Counted from the first letter of the stretch, positions 1 through 8,388 are shown. The stretch: DNA of 64,000 nt from Phycisphaerales bacterium (GCA_019744815.1 JAIEUA010000002.1:1-64000); one strand, 5' to 3'. Numbers and translations are program-made. The notes: generated from the letters alone by a model not told the origin.

Positions 1-9
1 GGTGAGCGC

Positions 10-47
10 CACCCATGTGTCCGAACACCCGTCACCCATGTCTCCGG
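10..47. repeat. Short direct repeat at window start
   Basis: Two near-identical copies of CACCCATGTSTCCG lie at about 10-23 and 33-46. The rest of 1-127 shows no gene. It contains a GC-rich stretch around 59-80 resembling the palindromic spacer sequence near 33200. Confidence 0.4.
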
Positions 48-127
48 CCTAAACACTTCGCGGGGCGGGGAGGCGCGGGGGCTGAAACCACGCTGAAACC
101 GGTTCGCCCGAGCGACATCCAACTACC

Positions 128-141
128 AGACCGATCGGTCT
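128..141. promoter_or_regulatory. Palindromic operator for the TetR-family gene
   Basis: AGACCGATCGGTCT is a perfect 14-bp palindrome centred 38 bp upstream of the start of the TetR-family gene at 173. TetR-family proteins bind such palindromes as dimers and commonly repress themselves, and half-sites of the AGACC type occur in known TetR-family operators. Autoregulation is inferred from position. Confidence 0.55.
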
Positions 142-172
142 ACTCCATTGGTCTCCACACGTAGAATCTCCC

Positions 173-778
173 ATGCCCGCCGCCCGTTCCAAGTCCCTCT
201 CTCCCAAAGCCCGCAACCGCGGGGCGCGCGAGAAGCTGCTCGCCGCCGCGGGCGAGCTCTTTTACAAGCACGGCGTGAACGCCGTGGGCATCGACCGCGT
301 CATCGCCAAGGCGGGCGTGGCGAAGATGTCGCTCTACCACCACTTTGAATCCAAGGACGATCTCGTCGCCGAGTGGCTGCAGGAGAAGCACACGGCGTGG
401 ATGGCGTGGCTCGTCGAGCGCGTGGAGCGCGTGCCGGTGAACGACCGACCCCGCGAGCTCTTTGCCGCGATGGACGAGTGGTTCCACACGCCCGACTTCA
501 AGGGCTGCGCCTTCATCAACGCCGCGGCCGAGGCCAAGGACCCACGCTCCAAGACGTTCCAGATCTGCACCGGTCACACCAGCGACCTGCACGACGCGAT
601 CAAGGGCTGGATCGCCGCGGCACATCCCGCTCTCGCGGCCGATGCCCTCGCGCGTGCCGCGCAGGACATCACCATGATCGTCGCCGGCGCGATCACATGG
701 GCGTGGATGTACGCGCCGGACGGCGTCGCGGAACGGGCCCGGCAGTCGGCCGAGCTCGTGCTGCGTGCAACGCGATAA
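173..778 (+). CDS. TetR/AcrR family transcriptional regulator
   Basis: The 201-residue protein has the TetR layout: an N-terminal helix-turn-helix at about residues 18-65, with the motif GIDRVIAKAGVAKMSLYHHF, followed by a helical C-terminal domain that would bind a ligand and dimerise. The ATG at 173 lies just downstream of a perfect palindrome (128-141), which suggests self-repression. The gene stands alone: the next gene is on the opposite strand and ends at 994, so the regulated target is either itself or upstream of the window. The ligand cannot be read from the sequence. Confidence 0.9.
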   Translation: MPAARSKSLSPKARNRGAREKLLAAAGELFYKHGVNAVGIDRVIAKAGVAKMSLYHHFESKDDLVAEWLQEKHTAWMAWLVERVERVPVNDRPRELFAAMDEWFHTPDFKGCAFINAAAEAKDPRSKTFQICTGHTSDLHDAIKGWIAAAHPALAADALARAAQDITMIVAGAITWAWMYAPDGVAERARQSAELVLRATR

Positions 779-802
779 GGCAACTCTGGTGCACGAAGGT
801 GC

Positions 803-951
803 CATCAGTCCGCGGCTGCGTTGAGCCGCGAGACTGATGCGGCTGGAACCTCGGCTGTCCGTCGCGCGTCCGCATCAGTCGCGCCGCCGAGCCGGCGGAC
901 TGATAGCACCAGGCACACTCGCACTGCCCAGCCCCGAGCGGCTGGGCAGTG
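803..951. repeat. Three consecutive hairpins between convergent genes
   Basis: A 15-bp stem with one bulge (803-839) is followed by a second hairpin with the same outer arms, CATCAGTC and GACTGAT (873-904), and by a perfect 11-bp stem, CACTGCCCAGC and complement (922-951). They fill the space between the TetR gene and the convergent S74-domain gene. None has a clear T tract, so they are repeat or mRNA-end structures rather than canonical intrinsic terminators. Confidence 0.5.
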
Positions 952-993
952 GCACCCATGCGACACACGCGCCTTCGCCGCCCACTTTCTTGG

Positions 994-2562
994 CTACTTG
1001 CTCTCGAGCTTCTCGAGCCGCTCCTCGAGCCGGCGCAGCCGCGCGTCGCGCTCCTCCAGTTCTTTCTTGAGCGCTTCGTTCTCGCCGCGCAGAACCTTGA
1101 TCGCCTCCACGGTCAGCGGCACGACGCGCGAGTAATCCATCGCGACCGGCTTGCCGTCCTGCGTGCTCACGATCTCGGGCATCACCTGAGCGACTTCCTC
1201 GGCGATGAAGCCGACGTCGTGCGAGCCGGTGGCGCTCCAGTCGAACGAGACGCCGCGGAGCTTGTTCAGCGTCGCCAGCGGGTCGTGCAGGGTCTGGATG
1301 TTGCTCTTCCAGCGGGCCGAGGAATACGTGTCCCAGCGGTTGGCGCGGCCGCGGCCGGAGTTGTCGTTGTTGTTCGGCAGCTCCAGGCAATAGTCGCTGA
1401 TAGCGCTCGTGTTGATACTGACGGTGCCGGTCAGGACGATGTTGCGGCTGCCGCTGGAGATGTCGAGGCGCCCGGTCCCGCCAAAGAACGGATTGCGGAT
1501 CGAGAAGTTGTTGCTATTCGCCTGCAACACCCACGTCGAGACGTTGGTTCCGGTCGTGGTCTGCAAGCCGATGCTGGCGCCCGAGAAGCCGGTCACGTGC
1601 ACGGTGTAGTTCGGGTTGTCGGTGTTGATGCCCAGCCGCGACTGGCTGCCGCCGGAGAGGACGATGTTGCCGCCCGTTTCATTCTGGAGGCGGAAGGTGG
1701 TGTCGCCCGGACTCCCGTAGCCGAACCACGCCGACCGCGCACCGAAGTTGCTGAGGTACCACTCGGCGTATGCGTGATCCGTCGCGCTGAAGCGCAGCAT
1801 CGGTCCGTTGGACAGGATGTCGAGCTTGCTCTGCGGGCTCAGCGTGCCAATACCGACGTTGCCGTTCCGCAGCACGTTCAGATGCGCGCTGCCGTTCCAG
1901 ACACCCCATCGGTCACCGTCAAATTCCGTCCACGCCGTCATCGGCTGTGTCGTGCCCTGCGAGTAGCCGATGAACGACAGGCCGCTGTCGCTGGCCTGCC
2001 GCACGTACATGCCGAAGTAGAACGGCGTATTGCCCTCGATCGAGAACTTGTCCGCGCCGGTGATCGGCGTCGAGCGGCCGATGCCCACGAAGTTTCCGTT
2101 GAACGAGATTCTCTGGAATGTCGTGTCGCTCGCGACCCACGGCAGGAGGCTCGCCGCGCTCCACATCGACTTGGGCGCGATACCCAGCGGCGTCCGCGGC
2201 GTGATCGGCGCGAAGTTGCCCACTCCCGACGGCGTGCGCACCTCGACCTGGATGAACGGCGTGAGAATCGGGTTGTACGCGATGTCCTGGATGCTGATCG
2301 TGGGCGACACCGTGAAGACGCCGTCGGTCACGGTCACATTGCTGAACGTCTGGGGATTCCCAAGCGCCTGCCCGCCCGCATCCGTTGACCACAACTGCAG
2401 CCGCACATCCGCCGTGCCGTTGTACGGCGTGTTGTTCTGCTTCAGCACGCCTTGGTAGTTCCAGGTCTGCGCCTGCGCCACGACCGGCAAGAGCGCCGAG
2501 CCGCACAGCCCGAGCACAGCAGCGACCGAGACAGAGCGGAGCATCTTCGAGACAGCACGCAT
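994..2562 (-). CDS. Secreted protein with C-terminal S74 chaperone domain
   Basis: The 522-residue product begins with a signal peptide (hydrophobic core VSVAAVLGLCGSALL, cleavage after AQA). A long beta-rich region contains recurrent VGIG and LGIN motifs typical of fibre repeats. The C terminus (about residues 405-490) is a Peptidase_S74 intramolecular chaperone domain, with WKSNIQTL, VGFIAEEV and the final MDYSRVVPLTVEAI motif, and it ends in a charged coiled coil. In phage tail fibres S74 self-cleaves after trimer folding; planctomycetes carry many such secreted proteins of unknown role. The ATG at 2562 was chosen because GGGAGG precedes it and the signal peptide follows directly; the open frame continues upstream without signal features. 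Confidence 0.85.
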   Translation of the reverse strand: MRAVSKMLRSVSVAAVLGLCGSALLPVVAQAQTWNYQGVLKQNNTPYNGTADVRLQLWSTDAGGQALGNPQTFSNVTVTDGVFTVSPTISIQDIAYNPILTPFIQVEVRTPSGVGNFAPITPRTPLGIAPKSMWSAASLLPWVASDTTFQRISFNGNFVGIGRSTPITGADKFSIEGNTPFYFGMYVRQASDSGLSFIGYSQGTTQPMTAWTEFDGDRWGVWNGSAHLNVLRNGNVGIGTLSPQSKLDILSNGPMLRFSATDHAYAEWYLSNFGARSAWFGYGSPGDTTFRLQNETGGNIVLSGGSQSRLGINTDNPNYTVHVTGFSGASIGLQTTTGTNVSTWVLQANSNNFSIRNPFFGGTGRLDISSGSRNIVLTGTVSINTSAISDYCLELPNNNDNSGRGRANRWDTYSSARWKSNIQTLHDPLATLNKLRGVSFDWSATGSHDVGFIAEEVAQVMPEIVSTQDGKPVAMDYSRVVPLTVEAIKVLRGENEALKKELEERDARLRRLEERLEKLESK

Positions 2563-2658
2563 GATGAACCTCCCAAGAGCGGGCACTGAACTGGACACCC
2601 CACGCGGCGAAGCCACCCCACGACGGGCGACTGTTCCGAGAACGCATGGTCCAAGAAC

Positions 2659-2687
2659 AAAGTACGGAAAAGCCCCCGGCAACGCAA
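2659..2687 (-). promoter_or_regulatory. Candidate sigma-70 promoter of the S74-domain gene
   Basis: On the minus strand TTGCGT is followed after exactly 17 bp by TACTTT. This would start transcription about 90 nt before the ATG at 2562. Spacing and position fit; the -10 is a moderate match. Confidence 0.4.
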
Positions 2688-2823
2688 CCAAAATCACGCA
2701 CGGTCCGAGAGAATCATCCCCGATTCGCTCCGCGGGCGGGGCGGGGGCCGTGTCGCTTCGCTCCAGTTCACGTCGGTTGGCAGCTCCATCGTCCGAGAAG
2801 TCGGACCCGCGCTAGGGTCTGCC

Positions 2824-3396
2824 ATGACCCCGGAAGCATCTCCGTCGACCGTCGTTGCTGCCTTTGCCGCCGAGTTCCGCCGCTATCGCTCGCTCGCCGA
2901 GAAGGCGACGGCACAGGTCTCGTGGAGCGACCTCCGCGTGCCGCTCGATCGCGAGACCAACTCGATCGCCGTCATCATGAAGCACGTCGGCGGCAACCTG
3001 CGCAGCCGCTGGACCGACGCGTTGACGACCGACGGCGAGAAGCCGTGGCGCGATCGCGACCGGGAGTTCATCGATGACTTCGCCGACGAGGAGAAGGGTC
3101 GTGAACAACTGATGCAAGCGTGGCAGGCTGGCTGGAGCGTGCTGGAAGCGCAGCTCGCGACGTTCACCGACCCCGACCTCGCTCGCACGCTCACGATCCG
3201 TGGCGAGCCGCACACGCTGGCGCTTGCCCTCGCCCGCTCGCTCTCGCACACGGCGTATCACTGCGGGCAGATCGTGCAGATCAGCCGCGTGCTGGCGTCG
3301 CGCGCGGGGACGGACTGGAAGACACTGACCGTGCCGCGGGGCGGGACGAGCGAGCTTCATCGGACGATGGGCTACGGCCCGGGCGCGGGCCGCTGA
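2824..3396 (+). CDS. DUF1572 family (DinB superfamily) protein
   Basis: The 190-residue protein has the four-helix DinB-like fold of DUF1572 proteins. Likely metal ligands are the histidine in MKHVGGN (about residue 58) and the pair in LSHTAYHCGQIV (about residues 140-144), which match the family's three-histidine pattern. DinB-superfamily proteins include thiol-dependent S-transferases, but DUF1572 has no established reaction. It has no signal peptide, so it is cytosolic. A second DinB-fold gene lies at 5533. The ATG at 2824 directly follows CTAGGGTCTGCC, with no strong ribosome site. Confidence 0.85.
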   Translation: MTPEASPSTVVAAFAAEFRRYRSLAEKATAQVSWSDLRVPLDRETNSIAVIMKHVGGNLRSRWTDALTTDGEKPWRDRDREFIDDFADEEKGREQLMQAWQAGWSVLEAQLATFTDPDLARTLTIRGEPHTLALALARSLSHTAYHCGQIVQISRVLASRAGTDWKTLTVPRGGTSELHRTMGYGPGAGR

Positions 3397-3823
3397 GTCC
3401 TTCCTTGGGAGCGGGATGGCTGCTGCCCTGCTCAGGAAGAACGGGACCATCGGCACCAGCGGCACCAGCGGCACGGACGCGGAGCACGGTGCCGTGTTGG
3501 GGGACTGTCGGTCAATCTCACCGCACGCGAGTTGGATGCCGGCAGGGCAGAGGTCACAAGGACCTTCCTCGTCGACGAGCGCCTCGTGGACGACCACGCG
3601 GGCGTGATCGAAAGGATGCTGTTGCGGTCCCTTTGTGCCAAGGAGGTCAAGGACCCGGCCGCGGTGCGTTCGTGCATTTCTGGCTCGTCACCCGTCACGC
3701 CTCGCCGCTCGTGTGCGGCGGGAGACACGGAACAAGCTGGCAACTGGGCTGAAGGATCCGAAGCGGTAGAATGAGTCCTTGATCTCCACCGAGCGTGTGA
3801 ATTAGGGTGCTTTGGGGTTTCAG
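3397..3823. other. Intergenic region without a recognisable gene
   Basis: No convincing gene is seen in these 427 bases. A 9-bp tandem repeat (GGCACCAGC units) lies at 3446-3474. Bases 3520-3665 can be read in frame as a short stretch without repeats (LTARELDAGRAEVTRTFLV and onward), which may be a gene remnant, but no family was recognised. A TAGAAT hexamer at 3767-3772 could be the -10 of the ankyrin gene. Confidence 0.4.
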
Positions 3824-5422
3824 ATGCAAGATCCGCTTCGATTGCAAGCCTCTCTTCTTCGGAGGATCATCAAGCAACGTCCTTCGTTCGACGAGGGGCT
3901 GACGTTCGCCCTTGCCGAAACCACCCGCCGGAGCGACAAGCGATGGGCGGCGTGCAGAAAAACACGTCGCGTTCTCAGGGACCTGCCCGACCGCTGGGCG
4001 TCCTGGTTCGACGCGCTGACCAGAAGCTGGCCTCCACCGGAACCGACCGAAATGCTCTGGTTTGAGTTCCCGAGCGAACTCAATCCGGCACTTTCGTCCG
4101 TCTCCGGGTACGCCAGTTTGGACCGGACCGACGACATGTTCGGTATGGATGAAGGGCGACACTGGCCCGAAACAAGCGACGGCTTGACACGTCCGGAAGG
4201 GCTCCTCAAACTACCGGAGCTCGACGCGTTCCTCCAATCATCCGGCTGGCGCCGCGACCAGTTCGATGATGATCGAAAGTCACTTGAACCGGGCTATCAC
4301 GCACTGGCCAGTGTGGTTGTCACATTGCTGGTTCTGAATTGCCTGCCGAAGACCGCCTACGCGTCCAACGCGCCCTCCCAGATCGGCGTTCTAGGTGGCT
4401 ACGCGGATGGCGACGGCGTGCCATTCGGACTGCTAACCGATCGGCGCTGGACGCCGCTGCGCTATCGCCCGAGCGCGTCGGCCAGAAAGGAGGAACTGGA
4501 CCCATCTTCCTGGCGGTTCAATCTCAAGAAGTTTCTTGCCGCGGGGGGTGATCCGAATCGGAAGGTCGCGCGCGGCGGAGGAACGCTTCTCCACAAGTAC
4601 AGCTACAGCGATACGGAAACGATCCGTCTGATCCTTCGCGCCGGGGGAGACCCCCGGGTTCCGTTTCGGAAGAACTGCCCGACACTCTTTCTGTACAGCG
4701 CCGCGGAGCTACCTGTGCTGCGGGCACTCGTCGCGGCCGGCGCAAACCCGAAACAACGAAGCGGACGAGGTCACACGTTGCTGGAATGGATTTCAGGCGA
4801 CGGTCGCTGCACCGTCCAGCACCTTGATTGGTACTGGCGTCAAGGAGTCCGCTTTCGCCGCGAATCCAAAGGGTTCTACCCACTCCACATTCTTGGCCAG
4901 GGCAACAACTACGAGCGCGAACGCCTTGCCCGCCTCTTCGCTATGGCAAAGTGGTGGGTCGCCCGCGGCTTTGGAATCAACGTGAAAGACAAGAAGCGGT
5001 TGACTCCGCTCGGTCACGCCGTCGTGTGCCACGCGACAGAGTTGGACGACGCAATCGCTCGTCGCAGGCGGGACCCGGGCGTCTCAGGCCATTGGTACTA
5101 CGAGCACGATCGTGTCGCCGCGGAATTGCTCAAGCTCGGCGCGGATCCGAACGTTACTCTGCCAAGGACGAAATCGCGCAGAGTACCGCGCGGTGGAACA
5201 CCGCTGATGGTTCGTCGCTACGACTCCCCGCTGCTCGTCGAATCCCTTCTGAAGCACGGTGCCGATCCGACGCTCCGGTGCGCGCGAGGACGAACTGCGC
5301 TCGACTACGCTCGCCGAGCTGCGAAGCGTTCGGATCAACCGGGAAATGAGGCCGCACCCAAGGTCGTCGAGTTGCTTGAGCGAGCCATGAATCGAATGCT
5401 TGGACGCCGTGGCAAGGCATGA
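3824..5422 (+). CDS. Ankyrin-repeat protein
   Basis: The 532-residue protein has a non-repetitive N-terminal half, including a hydrophobic run (ASVVVTLLVLNCLP, about residues 165-180), and a C-terminal half with at least five ankyrin-type repeats. Diagnostic phrases are LLRAGGDP-like units, LVAAGANPKQRSGRGHTLLEW, LLKLGADPNVTL and LLKHGADPTLRCARGRTALD. Ankyrin arrays bind partner proteins; the partner is unknown. Codon choice looks less GC3-biased than in neighbouring genes, suggesting low expression or later acquisition. The ATG at 3824 is preceded by GGGG; an in-frame TTG at 3812 is possible. Confidence 0.8.
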   Translation: MQDPLRLQASLLRRIIKQRPSFDEGLTFALAETTRRSDKRWAACRKTRRVLRDLPDRWASWFDALTRSWPPPEPTEMLWFEFPSELNPALSSVSGYASLDRTDDMFGMDEGRHWPETSDGLTRPEGLLKLPELDAFLQSSGWRRDQFDDDRKSLEPGYHALASVVVTLLVLNCLPKTAYASNAPSQIGVLGGYADGDGVPFGLLTDRRWTPLRYRPSASARKEELDPSSWRFNLKKFLAAGGDPNRKVARGGGTLLHKYSYSDTETIRLILRAGGDPRVPFRKNCPTLFLYSAAELPVLRALVAAGANPKQRSGRGHTLLEWISGDGRCTVQHLDWYWRQGVRFRRESKGFYPLHILGQGNNYERERLARLFAMAKWWVARGFGINVKDKKRLTPLGHAVVCHATELDDAIARRRRDPGVSGHWYYEHDRVAAELLKLGADPNVTLPRTKSRRVPRGGTPLMVRRYDSPLLVESLLKHGADPTLRCARGRTALDYARRAAKRSDQPGNEAAPKVVELLERAMNRMLGRRGKA

Positions 5423-5532
5423 TCTAGTCACGTTCTCATCGCCTCCGCCGGTGCGCTCGATGCCTTGTTCGCGATGCGTCCAAGAAACACAGCACCTTGA
5501 TCAAGCGATGACGCTGCCGCTGTGAGATACGC

Positions 5533-6054
5533 ATGCCCCCACTCTCCGACCCCTTCGACATCCTCCTCGCCCACGACCGCTGGGCCACGCGCATCGTGCT
5601 CGATCGCTGCGAACGCCTCACGCCCGAGCAGTTCTCGACGTCCTTCCCCATCGGCCCCGGCGAGTCCGGCGGCCTGCGGGCCACGCTCACCCACATTGTC
5701 GGCGCCATGCGCCGCTGGGCCGACCGCATCGGCGCGAAAGAGCTTCGGCCGTTTCTGACCGCCGACGCCGCCACCGTTGCCTCGCTCCGCGCCGACCTCG
5801 ACGCCGCGAGCGCGGAACTCGGTGCACTCTTCCCGACGGTGCGCTCCGACCCCAACCGGCTCGTGACGCTCACCTATGAGGGCAAGTCGTACCAGTTCAC
5901 CGCCGCCGCGGCGATGATCCACGTTCTCACGCACGGCCACTACCACCGGGCCCAGTGCCTCAACATGTTTCGCCGTCTCGAAGTGCCCGGCATCTCCGAC
6001 AAACTGCCTGAACTGGATGTCATTGATTGGCAGCACGCTCAGCAGCCATGCTGA
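5533..6054 (+). CDS. DinB family protein
   Basis: The 173-residue protein is a DinB-fold four-helix bundle. The N-terminal helix includes LLAHDRWATRIVLDRCERL. Metal-ligand histidines are likely in LTHIVGAMRRW (about residue 54) and in VLTHGHYHRAQCLNMFRRL (about residues 136-140), the C-terminal HxxxH-type motif of the family. DinB proteins are often stress-induced or thiol transferases; the substrate here is unknown. It is in the same orientation as the next gene but separated by 83 bp. Confidence 0.88.
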   Translation: MPPLSDPFDILLAHDRWATRIVLDRCERLTPEQFSTSFPIGPGESGGLRATLTHIVGAMRRWADRIGAKELRPFLTADAATVASLRADLDAASAELGALFPTVRSDPNRLVTLTYEGKSYQFTAAAAMIHVLTHGHYHRAQCLNMFRRLEVPGISDKLPELDVIDWQHAQQPC

Positions 6055-6137
6055 TCGTCCATCGTGTAGCATGAGCCTTCGCCGCGGGTGGGAGCCGCTG
6101 ACGCAACGGGTGGCAGCCGCGGACGGGAGGTCGCTGC

Positions 6138-6845
6138 ATGTCGAACTGGTTCCAATCTGTCGCCGCCGCCGTCGTGGTTGCGTGTGCCGCGCCGGCACTC
6201 GCCCAGACCGTCCATCGCTCGCCCGACCACTGGTCGATCACCATCCCCGAGGGCTGGGAGCTCGACACCGGCGAACGACTCGCGGCGTTCAACCAAGCCG
6301 CGACCGATCTGGCCGCGACCATGCAGGGCGCGCCCGCGGTGAAGTACACGGCGTTGCTCATCCCCAAACAGCCCGACGGCCGCTACATCCTCCTGCAGAC
6401 GCAACCCGCCTTCCCGCCCGGCGCCCGCCTCTCCGATCTGCAGGCCGTCCTCGACGAATCCTCGCGCCGCGTGCAGGGCGAGCTCAAGCAGGCCTCGGTC
6501 GATTCCACGTTCGCACCCGTCCTCGACCGCGAACGCAGCCGCGTCATCATGACCGGCCGCGTCGTGGTGCCCGGCCAGGACACCAGCGGCATGCTCAGCA
6601 TCACCAACTTCGGCGTCGCCAACAACGTGCTCGTCCACGCCTACGCCCCCGAAGCCACCTTCGCCGCGGCCCGCCCCGTGCTCGAAGCCATCGCCGACTC
6701 CTTCGCCTTCGACCCCGGCCACGCGTACGAGTTCCGCCCCGACGGCATCGACTGGAAACGGGTCTTCATCACCGCCGCGGTCTGCGGCGTGGCGGGGTCG
6801 ATCGTGGGCGGCATCATGCAGAAACTGAAGCCCAAGGCGGCGTGA
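6138..6845 (+). CDS. Exported hypothetical protein with C-terminal membrane anchor
   Basis: The 235-residue protein has a signal peptide (SVAAAVVVACAAPALAQ) and begins its mature part with HRSPDHWSITIPEGWELDT, an opening similar to PsbP/DcrB-like periplasmic domains in which a short amphipathic strand precedes the fold. A single hydrophobic segment near the C terminus (VFITAAVCGVAGSIVGGIM, about residues 210-228) is followed by lysines, so the domain is probably held outside the cytoplasmic membrane. GGGAGGTC lies upstream of the ATG. No enzymatic motif is seen. Confidence 0.6.
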   Translation: MSNWFQSVAAAVVVACAAPALAQTVHRSPDHWSITIPEGWELDTGERLAAFNQAATDLAATMQGAPAVKYTALLIPKQPDGRYILLQTQPAFPPGARLSDLQAVLDESSRRVQGELKQASVDSTFAPVLDRERSRVIMTGRVVVPGQDTSGMLSITNFGVANNVLVHAYAPEATFAAARPVLEAIADSFAFDPGHAYEFRPDGIDWKRVFITAAVCGVAGSIVGGIMQKLKPKAA

Positions 6846-6996
6846 GTCGCCCCGAGAATCGATCTTTGCGAGGATCCTGATCGGTGCGAACGGACAGGCC
6901 GCCATGCCCGTTCATCTGCGGGGTACACGCAGGGACTTCTTCGTTCTGAATCGTCCTGCAGCCGGGTGAGGAACCGTGGTCGCGATCCGTTCACAT

Positions 6997-7956
6997 TCAG
7001 CGTGGTGTCGAAGATCCTTGCCGTTGAATCATCCGCTCAAGCGACTCCCATCCCGCAAGCTGCGTCGGCGTTGCGTCCGCATCGCCGCCATTCTCAAGCC
7101 GATGCCTCATCGCCCGCAGCGCCCGTCGCGTCTCCCGCGGCAGCCGCGGCGGGCCGTCGTTGACCACGAGCCCGCACACTTCCTGTCGATTCCAACCGGC
7201 CCGCCGGATGTGCAGTTTGCGCTTGTGATGGACCTCCATCTCAAAGCCCCAACTCTCCCAGATGATCAGATTGGCGATGTGCACGACCTCATGGACGACA
7301 TCCTGCTCGTCCGCGTCGAATGAAAAGACCAGATCATCGGCGTATCGCGAATACACCGCGCCGCGCGAGCGCGCAAGCCCCGCGAGCCGCCGGTCCATCG
7401 GGATGCTCAGAATGTTGGCCAGACGCGGGCTCGTCGGTGCTCCCTGAGGCAGTCTGCCATCGAGCGTGCAGAGATCGGCGATGCGGCCAGCCGCCTCTTC
7501 GTCCCATCCCAGCCACCGCGCCAGCGCCTCGACGCGCCAACGCCGGATGCTGCCGAAGAAGTTCTCAAGGTCCATCGAAACAACCACGGCCCGATCCGCG
7601 TGCAGGGCGGCATGGTGCACATACGAGCGCCCGCGGACATACGCCATCGCCGCGGCATGCAAACGCACGCCGCCAAACACCCGCTTGTCGATCGCTCTCT
7701 GCAGCTTCTTGGTCGCGGCATCCGGCGCGTCGATCCGGCGGCTTCCGCCAGCGCGCTTCGGTATTTGAAAGCGGGTGTACCTCGGACGGAACCCCTTCAA
7801 AGTCGCTTCGTTCACGTCCAATCGACGCGACAGCTCCTCGAACGACAGGCGACGGACGCGCCGACGCTTCGGGAACGCGGCGTCGATCTGCGCTTGTGAG
7901 ATCGGTTCGTTCGGGCGTCCGAAGAGGAACCCGGCAATCCACTGGATCAACCCCAT
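6997..7956 (-). CDS. Retron-like reverse transcriptase
   Basis: The 319-residue protein carries the full bacterial RT core: a [15 protein letters not shown] opening (about 64-78), a region-X-like HAALH (115-119, NAxxH in retrons), RT motif with D129 in [17 protein letters not shown] (171-177), catalytic YADD (205-208), and QEVCGLVVN (258-266), which corresponds to the retron VTGLVVN region with Cys for Thr. No maturase, protease or endonuclease domain is attached, so it is not a group II intron protein. The length is typical of retron RTs. The ATG at 7956 is chosen because GAGGTG precedes it at good spacing; the frame is open upstream but lacks RT signatures. It is divergent from thiC. No effector gene lies on its strand on either side. 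Confidence 0.85.
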   Translation of the reverse strand: MGLIQWIAGFLFGRPNEPISQAQIDAAFPKRRRVRRLSFEELSRRLDVNEATLKGFRPRYTRFQIPKRAGGSRRIDAPDAATKKLQRAIDKRVFGGVRLHAAAMAYVRGRSYVHHAALHADRAVVVSMDLENFFGSIRRWRVEALARWLGWDEEAAGRIADLCTLDGRLPQGAPTSPRLANILSIPMDRRLAGLARSRGAVYSRYADDLVFSFDADEQDVVHEVVHIANLIIWESWGFEMEVHHKRKLHIRRAGWNRQEVCGLVVNDGPPRLPRETRRALRAMRHRLENGGDADATPTQLAGWESLERMIQRQGSSTPR

Positions 7957-7978
7957 CAGGCACCTCGGTGTCGGGAAT

Positions 7979-8113
7979 GGGGCGGGCCGGCAGCAAGCCG
8001 GCCAAGCCCCGTGTACCGGCATTGCCGCGGATGCGATCCGCGCGGCTCACACCAAGGGCAGTCCATGGGGACTGGGGCGGCGAAGCGCCGACCTGTGCCT
8101 CTGCATTTGAGGC
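7979..8113 (-). ncRNA. Structured region upstream of the RT: candidate msr-msd
   Basis: Read on the RT strand, five hairpins follow one another: GCCTC/GAGGC (8113-8097), CGGCG/CGCCG (8090-8078), CAGTCC/GGACTG (8074-8059), CGCGGAT/ATCCGCG (8042-8026) and GGCCGGC/GCCGGCC with outer GGGC/GCCC pairs (8010-7979). They end about 20 nt before the RT start. Retron ncRNAs sit immediately 5' of the RT and consist of consecutive stem-loops. I could not identify the flanking a1/a2 repeats or the branching guanosine, and some stems resemble local repeat palindromes, so this is a candidate only. Confidence 0.3.
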
Positions 8114-8212
8114 CCCACCAATGCGGTGCGACATCATGCCAGATTCCCGCGTGGACGTCAATCCGCCTCACATCTATCGCCGCCTCCGGCCTCGCGCTAC
8201 GCTCCCACCGTA

Positions 8213-8330
8213 ACGCTCGGGGCGCGGCGGAAGTTCTGGACCCTAGTGCTAAGTGCCTAGTGCCCAGTCCCTTCCCCGCTGAGACGCACCCGTTGAACCT
8301 GATCCGGTTCGCACCGGCGGAGGGAAGCGC
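8213..8330 (+). ncRNA. TPP riboswitch (THI element) in the thiC leader
   Basis: The conserved THI-box segments are present in order: CGCTCGGGGCGC at the 5' side, GCTGAGACGCACCC (8278-8291), GTTGAACCTGATCCGG and CACCGGCGGAGGGAAGCG up to 8330. The outer bases CGCT and AGCG can close P1. The variable P3 arm between the two halves is long and contains a dispersed repeat (8241-8271). TPP riboswitches bind thiamin diphosphate and turn off thiamin synthesis genes; thiC begins 64 nt downstream. Confidence 0.93.
8241..8271. repeat. Dispersed AGTGCCTAGTGCC repeat, copy 1 (inside riboswitch P3)
   Basis: A tandem-like stretch with units AGTGCTA, AGTGCCTAGTGCCC and AGTCCC. The same words occur in frame inside thiC at 10406-10436. 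This position is the variable P3 region of the TPP riboswitch. Confidence 0.6.
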
Positions 8331-8372
8331 ACGCGGCACGCCGCGCCCCTCCACGCTCGAACCCGTCAGGTT

Positions 8373-8388
8373 CCTTTCGCTCGAAAGG
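8373..8388 (+). promoter_or_regulatory. SD-sequestering hairpin before thiC
   Basis: CCTTTC (8373-8378) and GAAAGG (8383-8388) pair perfectly around a GCTC loop. GAAAGGA is the ribosome binding site of thiC, 6 nt before its ATG. This fits a translational expression platform for the TPP riboswitch. A second small stem, GAACC/GGTTC, lies just upstream and could compete. Confidence 0.6.

Noticed and set aside
949-2388. Plus-strand 479-codon open frame opposite the S74-domain gene
   Set aside because: It has no family features or ribosome site, and the minus-strand gene has a signal peptide, SD and S74 domain.
3532-3774. Possible 80-codon gene upstream of the ankyrin gene
   Set aside because: No SD, no recognisable family, and its second half overlaps unrelated low-complexity sequence; noted only as a possible remnant.
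7979-8113. Confident call of a retron msr-msd
   Set aside because: The hairpins are real, but no a1/a2 repeats or branching guanosine could be identified, so it is listed only as a low-confidence candidate.
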